A stretch of DNA of 43,829 nucleotides from Gemmatimonadota bacterium (lineage in GTDB: Bacteria; Gemmatimonadota; Gemmatimonadetes; Gemmatimonadales; Gemmatimonadaceae), in the NCBI GenBank assembly GCA_016871915.1, contig VHBP01000016.1:1-43829 (forward strand). Reading direction: 5' to 3'. The notes beneath the pieces were generated by a model, which had not been told where the DNA came from, searched no databases, and was given only the letters and a program-made list of their open reading frames with translations. Made by a program: the position numbers and the translations under genes. How positions within the stretch are numbered: the stretch's first letter is position 1; every line of letters begins with the position of its first letter. Shown here in pieces: positions 32,020 through 41,632 of this stretch.

Positions 32020-35000
32020 ATGTCTCTCCTATCGATGCGCCGTCTCCTCCCCGTAGTTGCCTGTATCGTGGTCCCCATCGCGCTCATGGCGCAGGGCCCC
32101 GCCGCGACCCCGGCCGCCACCACCCTTCCATTGAAGGCGGAGCGCACCCACCGCTTCACCGCATCCGAAGGGACCTGGATCTCCCTCGACGTCTCCCCCG
32201 ATGGGCAGACGATCGTCTTCGATCTCCTCGGCGATCTCTACACCCTCCCGATCACCGGTGGGAAGGCGACGCGCCTCACGAGCGGGATGGCGTACGATGT
32301 GCAGCCGCGCTTCTCTCCCGATGGCAAGCGCATCGTCTTTGTCTCCGACAAGAGCGGGGGCGACAACCTCTGGATCCTCTCCCTCGACGGGAAGGACACT
32401 CTTCAGCTGACCAAGGGGAACACGAACCTCTACCTCTCGCCGGAGTGGACCCCTGACGGCAAATACGTCGTCGCGTCGCGCTCCGGCGGACTCGGCGGTG
32501 CAGCCAAGTTATGGATGTACCATGTTGAAGGCGGGAGCGGGGTTGCCCTCACCGCGACGCCGGCCCCACCGCCGACGCTCAAGATGGTCGGCGCCGCCTA
32601 CGGCAAGGATCCGCGCACCCTCTGGTTCGCGGCGCGCACCGGCGACTGGCAGTACAACGCCCTCGGGCCGCAGTACCAGCTCTACAGCTGGGACCGTGAG
32701 ACGGGGCGCACCGCGCAGATGTCGACGCGCTTCGGTTCCGCCTTCCGCCCCGCTCTTTCCCCCGACGGTAAGTATCTCGTCTACGGCACGCGCTTCGAGA
32801 CCAAGACGGGGCTCCGCCTCCGCACCCTCGACACCAACGACGAGCAGTGGCTCGCCTTCCCGGTGCAGCGCGACGAGACCGAGTCGCGCGCCCCGCTCGA
32901 TGCCTACCCGGGGTACAGCTTCACCCCAGACTCGCGCGCGGTGATCGTCTCCTACGGCGGCGGGATCTGGCGCGTCCCTGTCGATGGCACCGCCCCGACC
33001 AAGATCCCGTTTGAAGCTGACGTCGAGCTACAGATGGGTCCCGAGGTGAAGTTCGCGTATCGTGTCGACACCGCGCGCACCTTCACCGCGCGTCAGGTCC
33101 GCGACCTCGCTCCCTCCCCCGATGGGAGCAAGCTCGCCTTCTCATCGGCGGGGAAGATCTATGTGATGGAGGCGCCGAATGGCACGCCCCGCCGCGTGAG
33201 CAGCGCGACGGTCGGCGAGTTCCTCCCCGCCTGGTCACCTGATGGGAAGTCGCTCGCCTGGGTCACCTGGGACGACGCGCGCGGTGGCACTCTCGTGAAG
33301 GCAACCTTCGACGCCAAGCGTGGGACCTGGTCCACCGAGACCCTCGCGAGCAACGCGCACTTCTCCGACCCCGCCTGGTCGCCAGCTGGCGATCGGATCG
33401 TCTTCACTCGCGCGGCGGCGCGCGAGATGCAGGAGGCAGGCGGGAGCTTCTTCGGGCCGGCGGCGAGTGAGTTCGCCTGGGTCGCGGCCAACGGTCGCAC
33501 GGTGACCACCATCGCCCCCACCGCTGGACTCGGCAACGCGCACTTCACACGAGATGCCGAGCGCATCTATGCGTATTCGTCGCGCGAGGGGCTCGTTTCC
33601 TTCCGCTGGGATGGCACCGATGTGAAGACGCATCTCCGCGTCACGGGGCCGATGCCGCCGGGCGCGGGTGGTGCCCTCACCCTTGATGCGGGCAATGACG
33701 CACAGGCGGCACGCATCGCCTTCGGGCGTGGCATGCGTCCGGCGTCGACCGCTCCCGCCAAGCCCTATGATGCGACGACTGGGACCGGGATCGCCTCGCA
33801 CTGGGGCGACGATGACCATGAGCTCGAGAACAACCCCACGCCGCCGTCGGCCGGATTGATCCTGATCGCGCCGACTGGGGACCAGGCCCTCGCCGTCGTC
33901 GGGATGGATCTCTATGTGGTGACGATCCCGCAGACGGGAGCGACCGCCCCGACGGTGAGCGTCGCGGTGCCCGCGAACGCCGTGGTCCCAGTGCGCAAGC
34001 TGAACGAGGTCGGTGGCGAGTTCCCCGCCTGGAGCGGCGATGGCCGTAAGGTGATGTGGGGACTCGGCAACGCTGTCTGGACCTACGATCTCGATCGCGC
34101 CAAGGCCGTCGATGATTCACTCAAGGCCGATGCCCGTCGCATCGCGCTCCTGCGCGCCGACCCGAGCAAGAAGGACAGCCTCACCCGCGCCGATTCGATC
34201 GCGAAGGCAGATACCACCAAGAAGCCAACGCCGGGCTACAAGCCCGCCGAGCAGCGGATCGCGGTGACCCTGCAGCGCGACAAGCCGCAGGGGACGATCG
34301 TCCTCCGCGGGGCGAAGGCGATCACGATGAAGGGCCAGGAGATCATCGAGGACGCTGATATCGTCGTGCGCGATGAGCGGATCGTCGCCATCGGGAAGCG
34401 CGCTACCGTCGCCATCCCAGACGGCGCGCGCACGATGGATATGTCAGGGAAGGTGATCATGCCGGGGATGGTCGATACGCACTATCACCCGCAGTGGCTC
34501 ACCCCGGGCGTGCACAACTCGCAGACCTGGCAGTACCTCGCGACGCTCGCCTACGGCACCACCACCACACGTGATCCGCAGACGGCGACGACCGACTTCC
34601 TCACCTACGGCGATCGCGTCGCGATGGGAGAGATGATCGGGCCGCGCATCTATACCACGGGCCCCGGCGTCTTCTCCGGTGAGAACATCCGCGATCAGGA
34701 GCATGCGCGGCAGGTGATGAAGCGCTACGCCACCTACTACGACACCAAGACGCTCAAGATGTACATGAGCGGGAATCGTCAGCAGCGGCAGTGGTTGATC
34801 ATCGCGGCCAAGGAGCTCGGGATCATGCCGACCACCGAGGGCGGCCTCGATCAGAAGCTCAACATGACCCATGGCATCGACGGCTATCCCGGAATCGAGC
34901 ACACCCTCCCGATCACACCGAAGTTCGCCGACCTCTTCGAGTGGTATAAGGCGACGGGGACCTACAACTCCCCGACCCTCGTCGTCGAGTATGGCGGCCC

Positions 35001-35577
35001 CTTCGGTGAAGGGTGGTTCTATCAGTCGGAGGATCTCGTCAACGACGCGAAGCTCCGGCACTTCACCCATCCGATCGATCTCGCGGGGAAGATCCGTCGT
35101 CGCGGGACGGGGAACGCCCCTGGCCCCGCCGGCTTCGCGCTCCGTGAGGAGTACGCGATGTGGCAGCATGGCGAGGACATCGCGAAGACCGTCGCCGCAG
35201 GTGGGCGCATCGGCGTCGGATCGCATGGACAGCTCCAAGGGCTCGGAATGCACTGGGAGCTCTGGCTCATCCAGAGCGGTGGGCTCTCCGCCCACGAGGC
35301 CCTGCGCTCGGCAACGATCGTCGGCGCCGAGGCGATCGGGTTGGTGAAAGATATCGGCTCACTCGAGCCCGGGAAGCTCGCCGATCTGCTCGTGCTGGAG
35401 GAGGATCCCCTCATGAACATCCGGAACTCGAACACGATCGCGATGGTGATGCTCGGTGGGCGTCTCTACGACGCCAACACCCTCGACGAGCAGTTCCCAC
35501 GGCAGCGGCTCCTCCCGAAGCAGCCCTGGGCCTATGCGGTGCCCAAGGCGGGGGCGGGGATCGGGAGCCAGAAGTAA
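32020..35577 (+). CDS. Exported TolB-type propeller / amidohydrolase protein
   Basis: A protein of about 1185 residues starting at ATG 32020 with a signal peptide (RRLLPVVACIVVPIALMAQG). The N-terminal two thirds has repeats of the PD40/TolB type (SPDGQTIVFDLLGDLYTL, SPDGKRIVFVSDKSGGDNLW, SPDGKYLVYGT, SPDGKSLAWVTWD). From about residue 757 there is an amidohydrolase domain with GTIVLRGAKAITMKG, MPGMVDTHYHPQW (metal ligands HxH), GVGSHGQLQGLGMHWELW and a C-terminal SLEPGKLADLLVLEEDP. A composite tail between the two is rich in Lys/Asp/Ser. Such proteins are common as exported hydrolases or peptidases in Gemmatimonadota and Bacteroidota. A longer upstream start would cover the divergent gene. 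Confidence 0.9.
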   Translation: MSLLSMRRLLPVVACIVVPIALMAQGPAATPAATTLPLKAERTHRFTASEGTWISLDVSPDGQTIVFDLLGDLYTLPITGGKATRLTSGMAYDVQPRFSPDGKRIVFVSDKSGGDNLWILSLDGKDTLQLTKGNTNLYLSPEWTPDGKYVVASRSGGLGGAAKLWMYHVEGGSGVALTATPAPPPTLKMVGAAYGKDPRTLWFAARTGDWQYNALGPQYQLYSWDRETGRTAQMSTRFGSAFRPALSPDGKYLVYGTRFETKTGLRLRTLDTNDEQWLAFPVQRDETESRAPLDAYPGYSFTPDSRAVIVSYGGGIWRVPVDGTAPTKIPFEADVELQMGPEVKFAYRVDTARTFTARQVRDLAPSPDGSKLAFSSAGKIYVMEAPNGTPRRVSSATVGEFLPAWSPDGKSLAWVTWDDARGGTLVKATFDAKRGTWSTETLASNAHFSDPAWSPAGDRIVFTRAAAREMQEAGGSFFGPAASEFAWVAANGRTVTTIAPTAGLGNAHFTRDAERIYAYSSREGLVSFRWDGTDVKTHLRVTGPMPPGAGGALTLDAGNDAQAARIAFGRGMRPASTAPAKPYDATTGTGIASHWGDDDHELENNPTPPSAGLILIAPTGDQALAVVGMDLYVVTIPQTGATAPTVSVAVPANAVVPVRKLNEVGGEFPAWSGDGRKVMWGLGNAVWTYDLDRAKAVDDSLKADARRIALLRADPSKKDSLTRADSIAKADTTKKPTPGYKPAEQRIAVTLQRDKPQGTIVLRGAKAITMKGQEIIEDADIVVRDERIVAIGKRATVAIPDGARTMDMSGKVIMPGMVDTHYHPQWLTPGVHNSQTWQYLATLAYGTTTTRDPQTATTDFLTYGDRVAMGEMIGPRIYTTGPGVFSGENIRDQEHARQVMKRYATYYDTKTLKMYMSGNRQQRQWLIIAAKELGIMPTTEGGLDQKLNMTHGIDGYPGIEHTLPITPKFADLFEWYKATGTYNSPTLVVEYGGPFGEGWFYQSEDLVNDAKLRHFTHPIDLAGKIRRRGTGNAPGPAGFALREEYAMWQHGEDIAKTVAAGGRIGVGSHGQLQGLGMHWELWLIQSGGLSAHEALRSATIVGAEAIGLVKDIGSLEPGKLADLLVLEEDPLMNIRNSNTIAMVMLGGRLYDANTLDEQFPRQRLLPKQPWAYAVPKAGAGIGSQK

Positions 35578-35605
35578 GGGGCGCCCCCCTTCGCGACGAT
35601 CGGCC

Positions 35606-37801
35606 GTGCATCGCCTCTGGCGAGTGATTCGTCGTCACCTCGCGCCACTCACCGTCGTGGTGGGTGGCGCGTCTGGCCTCGTGTCGCCGATCGCGGCCCA
35701 GGAGGCGCGTGGTGATACGCTCACCCTCACGGCGATCCTCGATTCGGCAGCGCTGCAAAATCGGCTCGTGCCACGAGAGCTCGGCGGGTATCGCGCGCGG
35801 CTGGAATCGGAGATCTCGCTCGGGAATCGACGTGCGGAGGGGATGGAGATGTCGCTCTCGATCGAACAGGTCGCGAGCACCCTCACCTGGGATCGCACCG
35901 GCCGCTACATGCAGCAGGTCACTGGGTACCGCACCCAGGCGATCGCGACGAACATCTCGAGTCTCGGGCTCTTCCGCGGTGGCTGGGCGATCCCATCGCT
36001 CTATGGGAACCGACTCGCCCTCCTCTTCGGGCGTGACACCTCCACCTCGTGGCAGCGGCGGAGTCGTATGCAGGGACGCGACCCGCTCTACGCCATCCAC
36101 CCCCTCGGCGACGAACGCGAACGCACCTATCGCTTTCGCGGGGGCGACGTCGTGCAGACCGTTCGGACGGCGGGACGAGAGATCCCCGTTCGTCGCATCG
36201 AGGTCACGCCACGGCGTGGACTCTCGAAAGGCACCGTCGTCTTCGTCGGGTCCATCGATCTCGATGCCACCCGCTGGCAGATCGTCCGGCTCCGCGGCCA
36301 TTTCGCGCAGGTCGGCGAGCGCGACGATCGGAATCTGATCTCGCGCGGCTCTGGCTTCGAAGGGATCGCGTATATCGAGGCGGTGAACGCAGAGGTCGAT
36401 GGACGATTCTGGCTCCCCGCCTATCAGCGGTTCGAGGTGCAGGCGGCCTCATCGATGGCGGGGGAAGGCCGCGCGATCGTCCGCATCGTCACCCGCTTCC
36501 TCGATCGGCAGATCCTCCCCACCCCACCCGATGTCGTCGTCGGTGCACCATCCGATACCTTGGAGATCCGTCCCTTCCGTCTGGCGTTGGGGCCTCCCGA
36601 CAGCGTCAGTGCGTATCGTGAGTGGATGACCGAGATCGGCACGATGACCGCGGAGACGAGCGCCGAGGACTTCGCCGATGTCGCACCGGATCGCTTCAAT
36701 CCCCGTGGGCCACCGCGCGCACGCATCGAGACCGAACGTCTCTCGGATTCGTATCGTCTCGATCGCGTGCAAGGGGTCTTTCTCGGGACCGGCGCGGTGC
36801 TTCGCTTCCGTGATGCGGCGCCCGGCCTCACGCTGCGCGCTGCCGGCGGATGGGCCTTCGCCGAGCAGACCGGACGTGGACGCATGGTGATCGAGCAACG
36901 GCGTGGGCGCGATCAGCTGGCACTTAGGCTCCAGCGCTCGCTAGATATCACGAACGATTTCCGGAATCCGTATGACTCGGGGTCGGTGCTCGGTGCGCTC
37001 TTCGGGCGTGACGAATACGACTACGTCGACCGACGCACCGCTTCCGTCCAGTACCTGCGGCTGATCGGGGTGCGGCAGCGCGTGCAGTTCCGCGCCGAGG
37101 TCGGGGTGGCCCGGGACGGGATGGTCGAGCGGAACGTGCAGTCGAGCCCATTCCGTTCGCAGACGCCGTTCCGCCAGAATCGACCCGTGTCGACCGGGAC
37201 CTATCGGCGCACGATGATCGCCATGGATGCCAATCCTGATGTGGCGCTCGAGTTCCTGCGGCCCGGTTTCGGGGCGCGTCTGCACTACGAGCGCGGCGAT
37301 GGCGAGCTCACCTACCAACGGGCGGAGGCCCGGCTCACCGCTCGTGCGAATCGTGGCGGCCTCATGTACGCGGCGCGACTCGATCTCGGGGTCACCTCAC
37401 CCGATGCCCCGCCGCAGCAGCTCTTCGAGCTCGGTCGGCAACAGAACCTCCCAGGCTACGACTATAAGGAGTTCGCTGGCGATCAGGCCGCGGTGCTTCG
37501 TGGTGCGGTGGCCTGGATGACCCCGTGGATGCGCGCCCCTGTGCTCGTCACCCCGCGCATCTGGCTCCCACCGGTCGCGCCCACGCTCTCCCTCGGGCTG
37601 CAGTCAGGATGGACGCGCGCCTCGAACGCCACCCCCCTCGCGACCGTCACCGCGCTCGGTTCCACTGAGAGTGATCACCCGCGCACCTCGGCCAGTCTCA
37701 CCCTCCGCGTCTTCGGCGGCGCGGTCGGCGTCGGCATCGCGCGCACCCTCGATCGCCCTGGGCCCACGCGCTGGTTCCTCGAGTTCGGCCAGCGGTACTG
37801 A
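35606..37801 (+). CDS. Outer-membrane beta-barrel protein, Omp85/BamA-like C-terminus
   Basis: A protein of about 731 residues from GTG 35606, with a signal peptide (LAPLTVVVGGASGLVSPIAAQ). The N-terminal half has segments such as LGGYRARLESEISLGNRR and FRGGDVVQTVRTAGREIPVRR. The C-terminal half is beta-barrel-like and contains LPGYDYKEFAGDQAAVLRG, similar to the Omp85 motif that lies at the barrel loop 6. It ends in an aromatic residue (EFGQRY), typical of outer-membrane proteins. Located 28 bases after the amidohydrolase gene, it may be an export or assembly partner. The start is uncertain; an earlier in-frame start would overlap the previous gene. Confidence 0.75.
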   Translation: MHRLWRVIRRHLAPLTVVVGGASGLVSPIAAQEARGDTLTLTAILDSAALQNRLVPRELGGYRARLESEISLGNRRAEGMEMSLSIEQVASTLTWDRTGRYMQQVTGYRTQAIATNISSLGLFRGGWAIPSLYGNRLALLFGRDTSTSWQRRSRMQGRDPLYAIHPLGDERERTYRFRGGDVVQTVRTAGREIPVRRIEVTPRRGLSKGTVVFVGSIDLDATRWQIVRLRGHFAQVGERDDRNLISRGSGFEGIAYIEAVNAEVDGRFWLPAYQRFEVQAASSMAGEGRAIVRIVTRFLDRQILPTPPDVVVGAPSDTLEIRPFRLALGPPDSVSAYREWMTEIGTMTAETSAEDFADVAPDRFNPRGPPRARIETERLSDSYRLDRVQGVFLGTGAVLRFRDAAPGLTLRAAGGWAFAEQTGRGRMVIEQRRGRDQLALRLQRSLDITNDFRNPYDSGSVLGALFGRDEYDYVDRRTASVQYLRLIGVRQRVQFRAEVGVARDGMVERNVQSSPFRSQTPFRQNRPVSTGTYRRTMIAMDANPDVALEFLRPGFGARLHYERGDGELTYQRAEARLTARANRGGLMYAARLDLGVTSPDAPPQQLFELGRQQNLPGYDYKEFAGDQAAVLRGAVAWMTPWMRAPVLVTPRIWLPPVAPTLSLGLQSGWTRASNATPLATVTALGSTESDHPRTSASLTLRVFGGAVGVGIARTLDRPGPTRWFLEFGQRY

Positions 37802-37831
37802 GCGGGCGCGTCATCAGCGCACCAGCGCCGA

Positions 37832-38812
37832 TCACGACGCCTCGGCGAACTCCCCGATGAAGCCGATCTCCGGCTCCAACATCTGATCGAATCGCTCGGC
37901 CACTGCCTGCTGCGCATGGCGGATGAGCTTCCGCACGTCGGCGGCCGTGGCCGCACCGAGATTCACCATGATGTTCGCATGGATGTGCGAGATCTGTGCA
38001 TCGCCGATGCGGAACCCCTTGAGCCCGCATTGATCGATCAGTCGGCCGGCCCCTACCCCTTCGATCTTCTTGAAGATTGACCCCGCACTCGGGTGATGCT
38101 CCAGCCACGGGTGGCGCGACCCACGCCACGAGAGATTCTCCTGCATCACACGATGCATCTCGACATGGTCGCCCTTGGTGAGCGCGAAGGTGACGGCGAG
38201 GGCGATCTCCCCGCTCCCATGGAGGCGCGAGACATCGTAGCCGAACCCCATCTCGTCCCCCCTGACCGTCTGAACCCTGTCACCTGATACCAGAAGCTCA
38301 ACCGTCTCCACCACCTCTGCGATGAACATCGTCCGAGCCCGCTCGGGCGCCGGCGAGAGGAAGTGCAGGTTCTGCCAGACCGCCCCGCCCACGGTGCTCG
38401 GGATCCCCACGTAGTGCTCGAGCCCTGACCACCCCGCGGCCACGGTACGTCGGATCAGCTCCGCGACCGTCGCCCCGCTCTCGGCCCGTACCCGGCCGTC
38501 AGCGCCGATCGTGATCGCTTTCGCGGTGTTGCGGACGACCAGTCCACGGAACCCGAGGTCGCCGATCAGGATGTTCGCCCCGAGTCCGAGGACGAAGACC
38601 GGGATCTCGGCTCGCCGCGCCGCCGTCACCGCAGTGGCGAGCTCCTCCGCCGTCGTGGCATCGTACAGCAGGTCGGCGGGACCGCCGATGCGGAAGGTGG
38701 TGTATGGAGCGAGAGGCACGTCGCGGCGGAGCCGGTCGGCCCCGAGGATGGGGCCGAGGGCTGCGGCCCATGTAGCGGCACGCGACGAACGATTCGACGG
38801 GGACAGGGACAT
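37832..38812 (-). CDS. murB: UDP-N-acetylenolpyruvoylglucosamine reductase
   Basis: A 326-residue FAD enzyme that reduces UDP-GlcNAc-enolpyruvate to UDP-MurNAc in peptidoglycan synthesis. From ATG 38812 it contains PYTTFRIGGPADLLYD, GLGANILIGDLGFRGLVV (FAD binding), GIPSTVGGAVWQN and HPSAGSIFKKIEG with the catalytic Ser, and a C-terminal HANIMVNLGAATAADV. It is close to the family length. A much longer open frame runs upstream but is only the complement of the M16 peptidase gene. The start lies three bases from the start of the divergent M16 gene, so one of the two promoters must lie inside the other coding region. Confidence 0.95.
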   Translation of the reverse strand: MSLSPSNRSSRAATWAAALGPILGADRLRRDVPLAPYTTFRIGGPADLLYDATTAEELATAVTAARRAEIPVFVLGLGANILIGDLGFRGLVVRNTAKAITIGADGRVRAESGATVAELIRRTVAAGWSGLEHYVGIPSTVGGAVWQNLHFLSPAPERARTMFIAEVVETVELLVSGDRVQTVRGDEMGFGYDVSRLHGSGEIALAVTFALTKGDHVEMHRVMQENLSWRGSRHPWLEHHPSAGSIFKKIEGVGAGRLIDQCGLKGFRIGDAQISHIHANIMVNLGAATAADVRKLIRHAQQAVAERFDQMLEPEIGFIGEFAEAS

Positions 38813-38815
38813 AGG

Positions 38816-40267
38816 ATGAGCGAAATCAACGTGCGTGGGTGGCGCCTCGCCAGCGGGGTCGTGGCGATCCGCCGGGCGAAAGCCCGCATCATGGCTATGG
38901 TGGCCGTCGTGGCGGCACTCGTCGTGAGCGCGTCTGACGCTGCGGCCCAACCCAGTGAACGGGATCTGGCCCTTCGGCGATCGCAGCTCCCCAACGGCCT
39001 CGAGGTCATCATTGCCCCGAGCGGTGGGGTCCCCCTCGTCACCGTCGAGCTCGTGGTGCGCAACGGTGCCTTCACCCAGCCCCCCGAGTATGCGGGGCTC
39101 GCGCACCTCTTCGAGCACATGTTCTTCAAGGCGAACGACGACTACCCTGAGTCCGATGCCTTCATGGATCGCGCCGCGCGCTTGGGCGCCGTCTTCAACG
39201 CCACCACACGCGAGGAGCAGGTCACCTACTACCTGACTGTCGCCGCCGATTCGCTGGAAGGGGGACTTCGCTTTCTCGCCTCCGCCCTGCGTGGTGCCCA
39301 GTTCCGCGCCGATGAGCTCGCGCGCGAGAAGGTCGTGGTGCTTGGCGAGTATGACCGGGCCGAGTCGTCCCCCTTCTTTCGATTCGACCAGCAGGTGGGG
39401 CGGATGCTCTGGGGCGACTTCTGGAGCCGCAAGAACACCATCGGCGATCGCGCAGTGATCAGCGGGGTCACGCCGGATCAGATGAAGACGATCCGCGATC
39501 TCTACTACGTGCCGAACAACAGTGCGCTGATCGTGAGTGGCGCCGTGGACCCGGACGCCACGCTCGCACTCGTCCGAACGGTGCTCGGCGACTGGCCGCG
39601 CGGCGCCGATCCCTTCATACAGGCCCCCGTGCCTGCCGTCGCGCCACTCACGAAGAGTCGCTCGTTGATCGTCGAGGAGAACGTCAACGCCGTCACCGTA
39701 CAGATCCAGTGGCATGGTCCCCCCGCGCGCACCGACGAGGCCGCGACCTTCGCCGCTGATGTCTACTCCGATCTCTTGAATCAGCCCACCTCGCGCTTCC
39801 ATAAGCGATTGGTCGATAGCGGGCTCTGGCAGGGAGTGATCGTCAACTATTACACCTTGGCCAATGTCGGGCCGATCACCGTGAGTGGACAGACCACATC
39901 GGAGAAGCTCCGTGCCGCTCTTGCCGCACTCGACTCTGCCCTCACCGAGACGGTGCAGCCCAACTACTTCTCCGCCGAGGAGCTCGAGGCGGTGAAGGCA
40001 GAGCGGGCGGTGACGACCGCGTTTGGGGATGAGCGCGCCTCGGAGCGCTCGCACACGATCGGCTTCTGGTGGAGCGTCCTCTCGTTGGACTATCACCTCA
40101 GGTATATCGAGACGATGGCGAAGCAGACCCCGGCCCAGCTCCAGGCGTACGCGCGAAAGTACATCCTCGGCAAGCCGCGCATCGTCGGCGTGATGTTACC
40201 TCCGGGCGCGAAGGAGCAGCTCAAGCTCACCGAAGCCGAGCTCGTGACGCTCGGGGGAGGGCGCTGA
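38816..40267 (+). CDS. M16-family zinc metallopeptidase, catalytic subunit
   Basis: A 483-residue exported peptidase. The zinc site HxxEH is present in LAHLFEHMFF (about residue 96), with the downstream Glu probably in EEQVTYYLT. The first residues include a hydrophobic segment ending VSASDAAAQ, a likely signal peptide cleavage. Two starts are possible: 38816, three bases from the divergent murB start, and 38891 (MAMVAVVAALVV), which would leave room for a promoter. It has the long body of bacterial M16B peptidases and is paired with a second M16 gene one base downstream, so the two probably form a heterodimer that degrades small peptides in the periplasm. Confidence 0.88.
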   Translation: MSEINVRGWRLASGVVAIRRAKARIMAMVAVVAALVVSASDAAAQPSERDLALRRSQLPNGLEVIIAPSGGVPLVTVELVVRNGAFTQPPEYAGLAHLFEHMFFKANDDYPESDAFMDRAARLGAVFNATTREEQVTYYLTVAADSLEGGLRFLASALRGAQFRADELAREKVVVLGEYDRAESSPFFRFDQQVGRMLWGDFWSRKNTIGDRAVISGVTPDQMKTIRDLYYVPNNSALIVSGAVDPDATLALVRTVLGDWPRGADPFIQAPVPAVAPLTKSRSLIVEENVNAVTVQIQWHGPPARTDEAATFAADVYSDLLNQPTSRFHKRLVDSGLWQGVIVNYYTLANVGPITVSGQTTSEKLRAALAALDSALTETVQPNYFSAEELEAVKAERAVTTAFGDERASERSHTIGFWWSVLSLDYHLRYIETMAKQTPAQLQAYARKYILGKPRIVGVMLPPGAKEQLKLTEAELVTLGGGR

Positions 40268-40268
40268 G

Positions 40269-41612
40269 ATGCGGATGATCCTCGCTCTTTCTCTCTTGCT
40301 CTCCAGCCTCTCGGTCGAAGCCGCAGTTCCTACCACCTGGTCCCTGGTCCCTGGTCCTCGAGCAGCGACCTTCGCGGACACCGGAACAATAAGGTTCACC
40401 GTCGATGGGGTGCGCGTGATCCACCACCGCTCCCCCGGCGATCTCGTCGTCGCGAATCTCTATCTGTTGGGTGGTGTCCGTCTCGCCACCCCGGCGACGG
40501 CTGGCATCGAGCCCTTCCTCCTCGAGGTCTCCGAGCGCGGCACCCGTCGCTATCCCGGTGATAAGCTCCGCCGCGCCATGGCGCGCACGGGGAGTGGGAT
40601 CGGGGTCGTACCGGACGAGGACTACACCGTCTTCGGGCTTCGCACCACGCGCGCTCGGCTCGATTCCGCCTGGAGCATCTACACCGATCGGTTGATGCAC
40701 CCCACGTTGAGCGAGGTTGATGTTGCCTTCATTCGTGAGAACCGTGTCGCCGCGCTTGCGCAGCGCGCGGACGATGCCGATGCGCTCCTTGAATACCTCG
40801 CTGACAGTGTCGCCTTCGCCGGTCATCCCTATGGGCTGTCGGCGGTGGGGACCGATCGCAGTGTCGCGCGCATCACGGCTGATGAGCTCCGTGCCTTCCA
40901 TAAGGAACGGATGGTCACCTCGCGGATGCTCCTCGTGGTGGTCGGCGATCTTACTCGCGAACGTGTGACCGCCCTGGTCCGCCGCACCCTCGGCACGCTT
41001 CCTGCCGGTGACTACACCTGGGCGCTTCCCGACCCGATCACCGAGTTCACCGGCTCCGGGGTCCATCTCGTCACGCAGCGTCTCCCCACCAACTACATCC
41101 TCGGCTGGTGGAGCGGACCACCCGCTGGGCATCCTGACGTTCCGGCACTTCGCGTCGCCACCGCCATTCTCTCTGGCCGTCTCTTCGCTGAGGTGCGCTC
41201 GCGTCGGAACCTGACCTATGCGGTGGAGGCGCGCTTTCGTGATCGCGCGCTGACCTCAGGGGGGCTCTACGTCACGACGACACGCCCTGAGGAGACCCTG
41301 CGCATCATGCGTGAGGAGCTCCGCTCCCTGCAGCAGATGACGATCCCCACCGAAGCGTTGGCGCCGCTGATCCAGCAGTTCATCACCGAGTACTTCCTCG
41401 ACAACGAGACCACGGCGGCCCAGGCCGATTTCTTGGCGAAGGCCGAGCTCTATCGAGGGGACTTCCGGGCCGGCGAGCGATTCATCGCTGACCTCCGGGC
41501 GGTGACGGGCGAGGATGTGCGACGGGTGGCGCAAACCTGGATGAAGCAGATGCGGTTCACCTATCTCGGGAACCCGGGGTTGGTGAACCGGTTCACACTG
41601 CTGTCCTTCTAG
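40269..41612 (+). CDS. M16-family peptidase subunit lacking the zinc motif
   Basis: A 447-residue partner of the preceding peptidase. A signal-type segment (MILALSLLLSSLSVEAA) is followed by the M16 fold, but the position of HxxEH reads GIEPFLLEVSERG with no histidine, so it cannot bind zinc. The C-terminal half has the RSRRNLTYAVEARF signature used for substrate binding, as in the non-catalytic subunits of heterodimeric M16B peptidases. The N-terminal linker PTTWSLVPGPRAATF is coded partly by three perfect CCTGGTC heptads (40336-40356). It ends with TAG at 41610-41612, directly before another heptad array. Confidence 0.86.
   Translation: MRMILALSLLLSSLSVEAAVPTTWSLVPGPRAATFADTGTIRFTVDGVRVIHHRSPGDLVVANLYLLGGVRLATPATAGIEPFLLEVSERGTRRYPGDKLRRAMARTGSGIGVVPDEDYTVFGLRTTRARLDSAWSIYTDRLMHPTLSEVDVAFIRENRVAALAQRADDADALLEYLADSVAFAGHPYGLSAVGTDRSVARITADELRAFHKERMVTSRMLLVVVGDLTRERVTALVRRTLGTLPAGDYTWALPDPITEFTGSGVHLVTQRLPTNYILGWWSGPPAGHPDVPALRVATAILSGRLFAEVRSRRNLTYAVEARFRDRALTSGGLYVTTTRPEETLRIMREELRSLQQMTIPTEALAPLIQQFITEYFLDNETTAAQADFLAKAELYRGDFRAGERFIADLRAVTGEDVRRVAQTWMKQMRFTYLGNPGLVNRFTLLSF
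40336..40356 (+). repeat. Heptad repeat locus F inside the M16 gene
   Basis: Three perfect tandem CCTGGTC units (GGGACCA family in reverse complement) lie in the N-terminal coding region of the second M16 gene. Because the unit is seven bases, each copy is read in a different frame, giving WSLVPGP. It is the only array of the family found wholly within a gene. Confidence 0.6.
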
Positions 41613-41632
41613 GGGTCAGGGTTCAGGGATCA
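41612..41632. repeat. Heptad repeat locus G between M16 and hisIE
   Basis: Three units GGGGTCA-GGGTTCA-GGGATCA fill the space between the convergent stop codons. The first starts in the TAG stop of the M16 gene, and the last supplies the TGA of hisIE (41630-41632). The consensus GGGNTCA is close to locus F. Confidence 0.6.

Noticed and set aside
37832-40096. A 754-codon open frame containing murB
   Set aside because: The extra N-terminal part is the complement of the M16 peptidase gene and has no MurB or other domain character.
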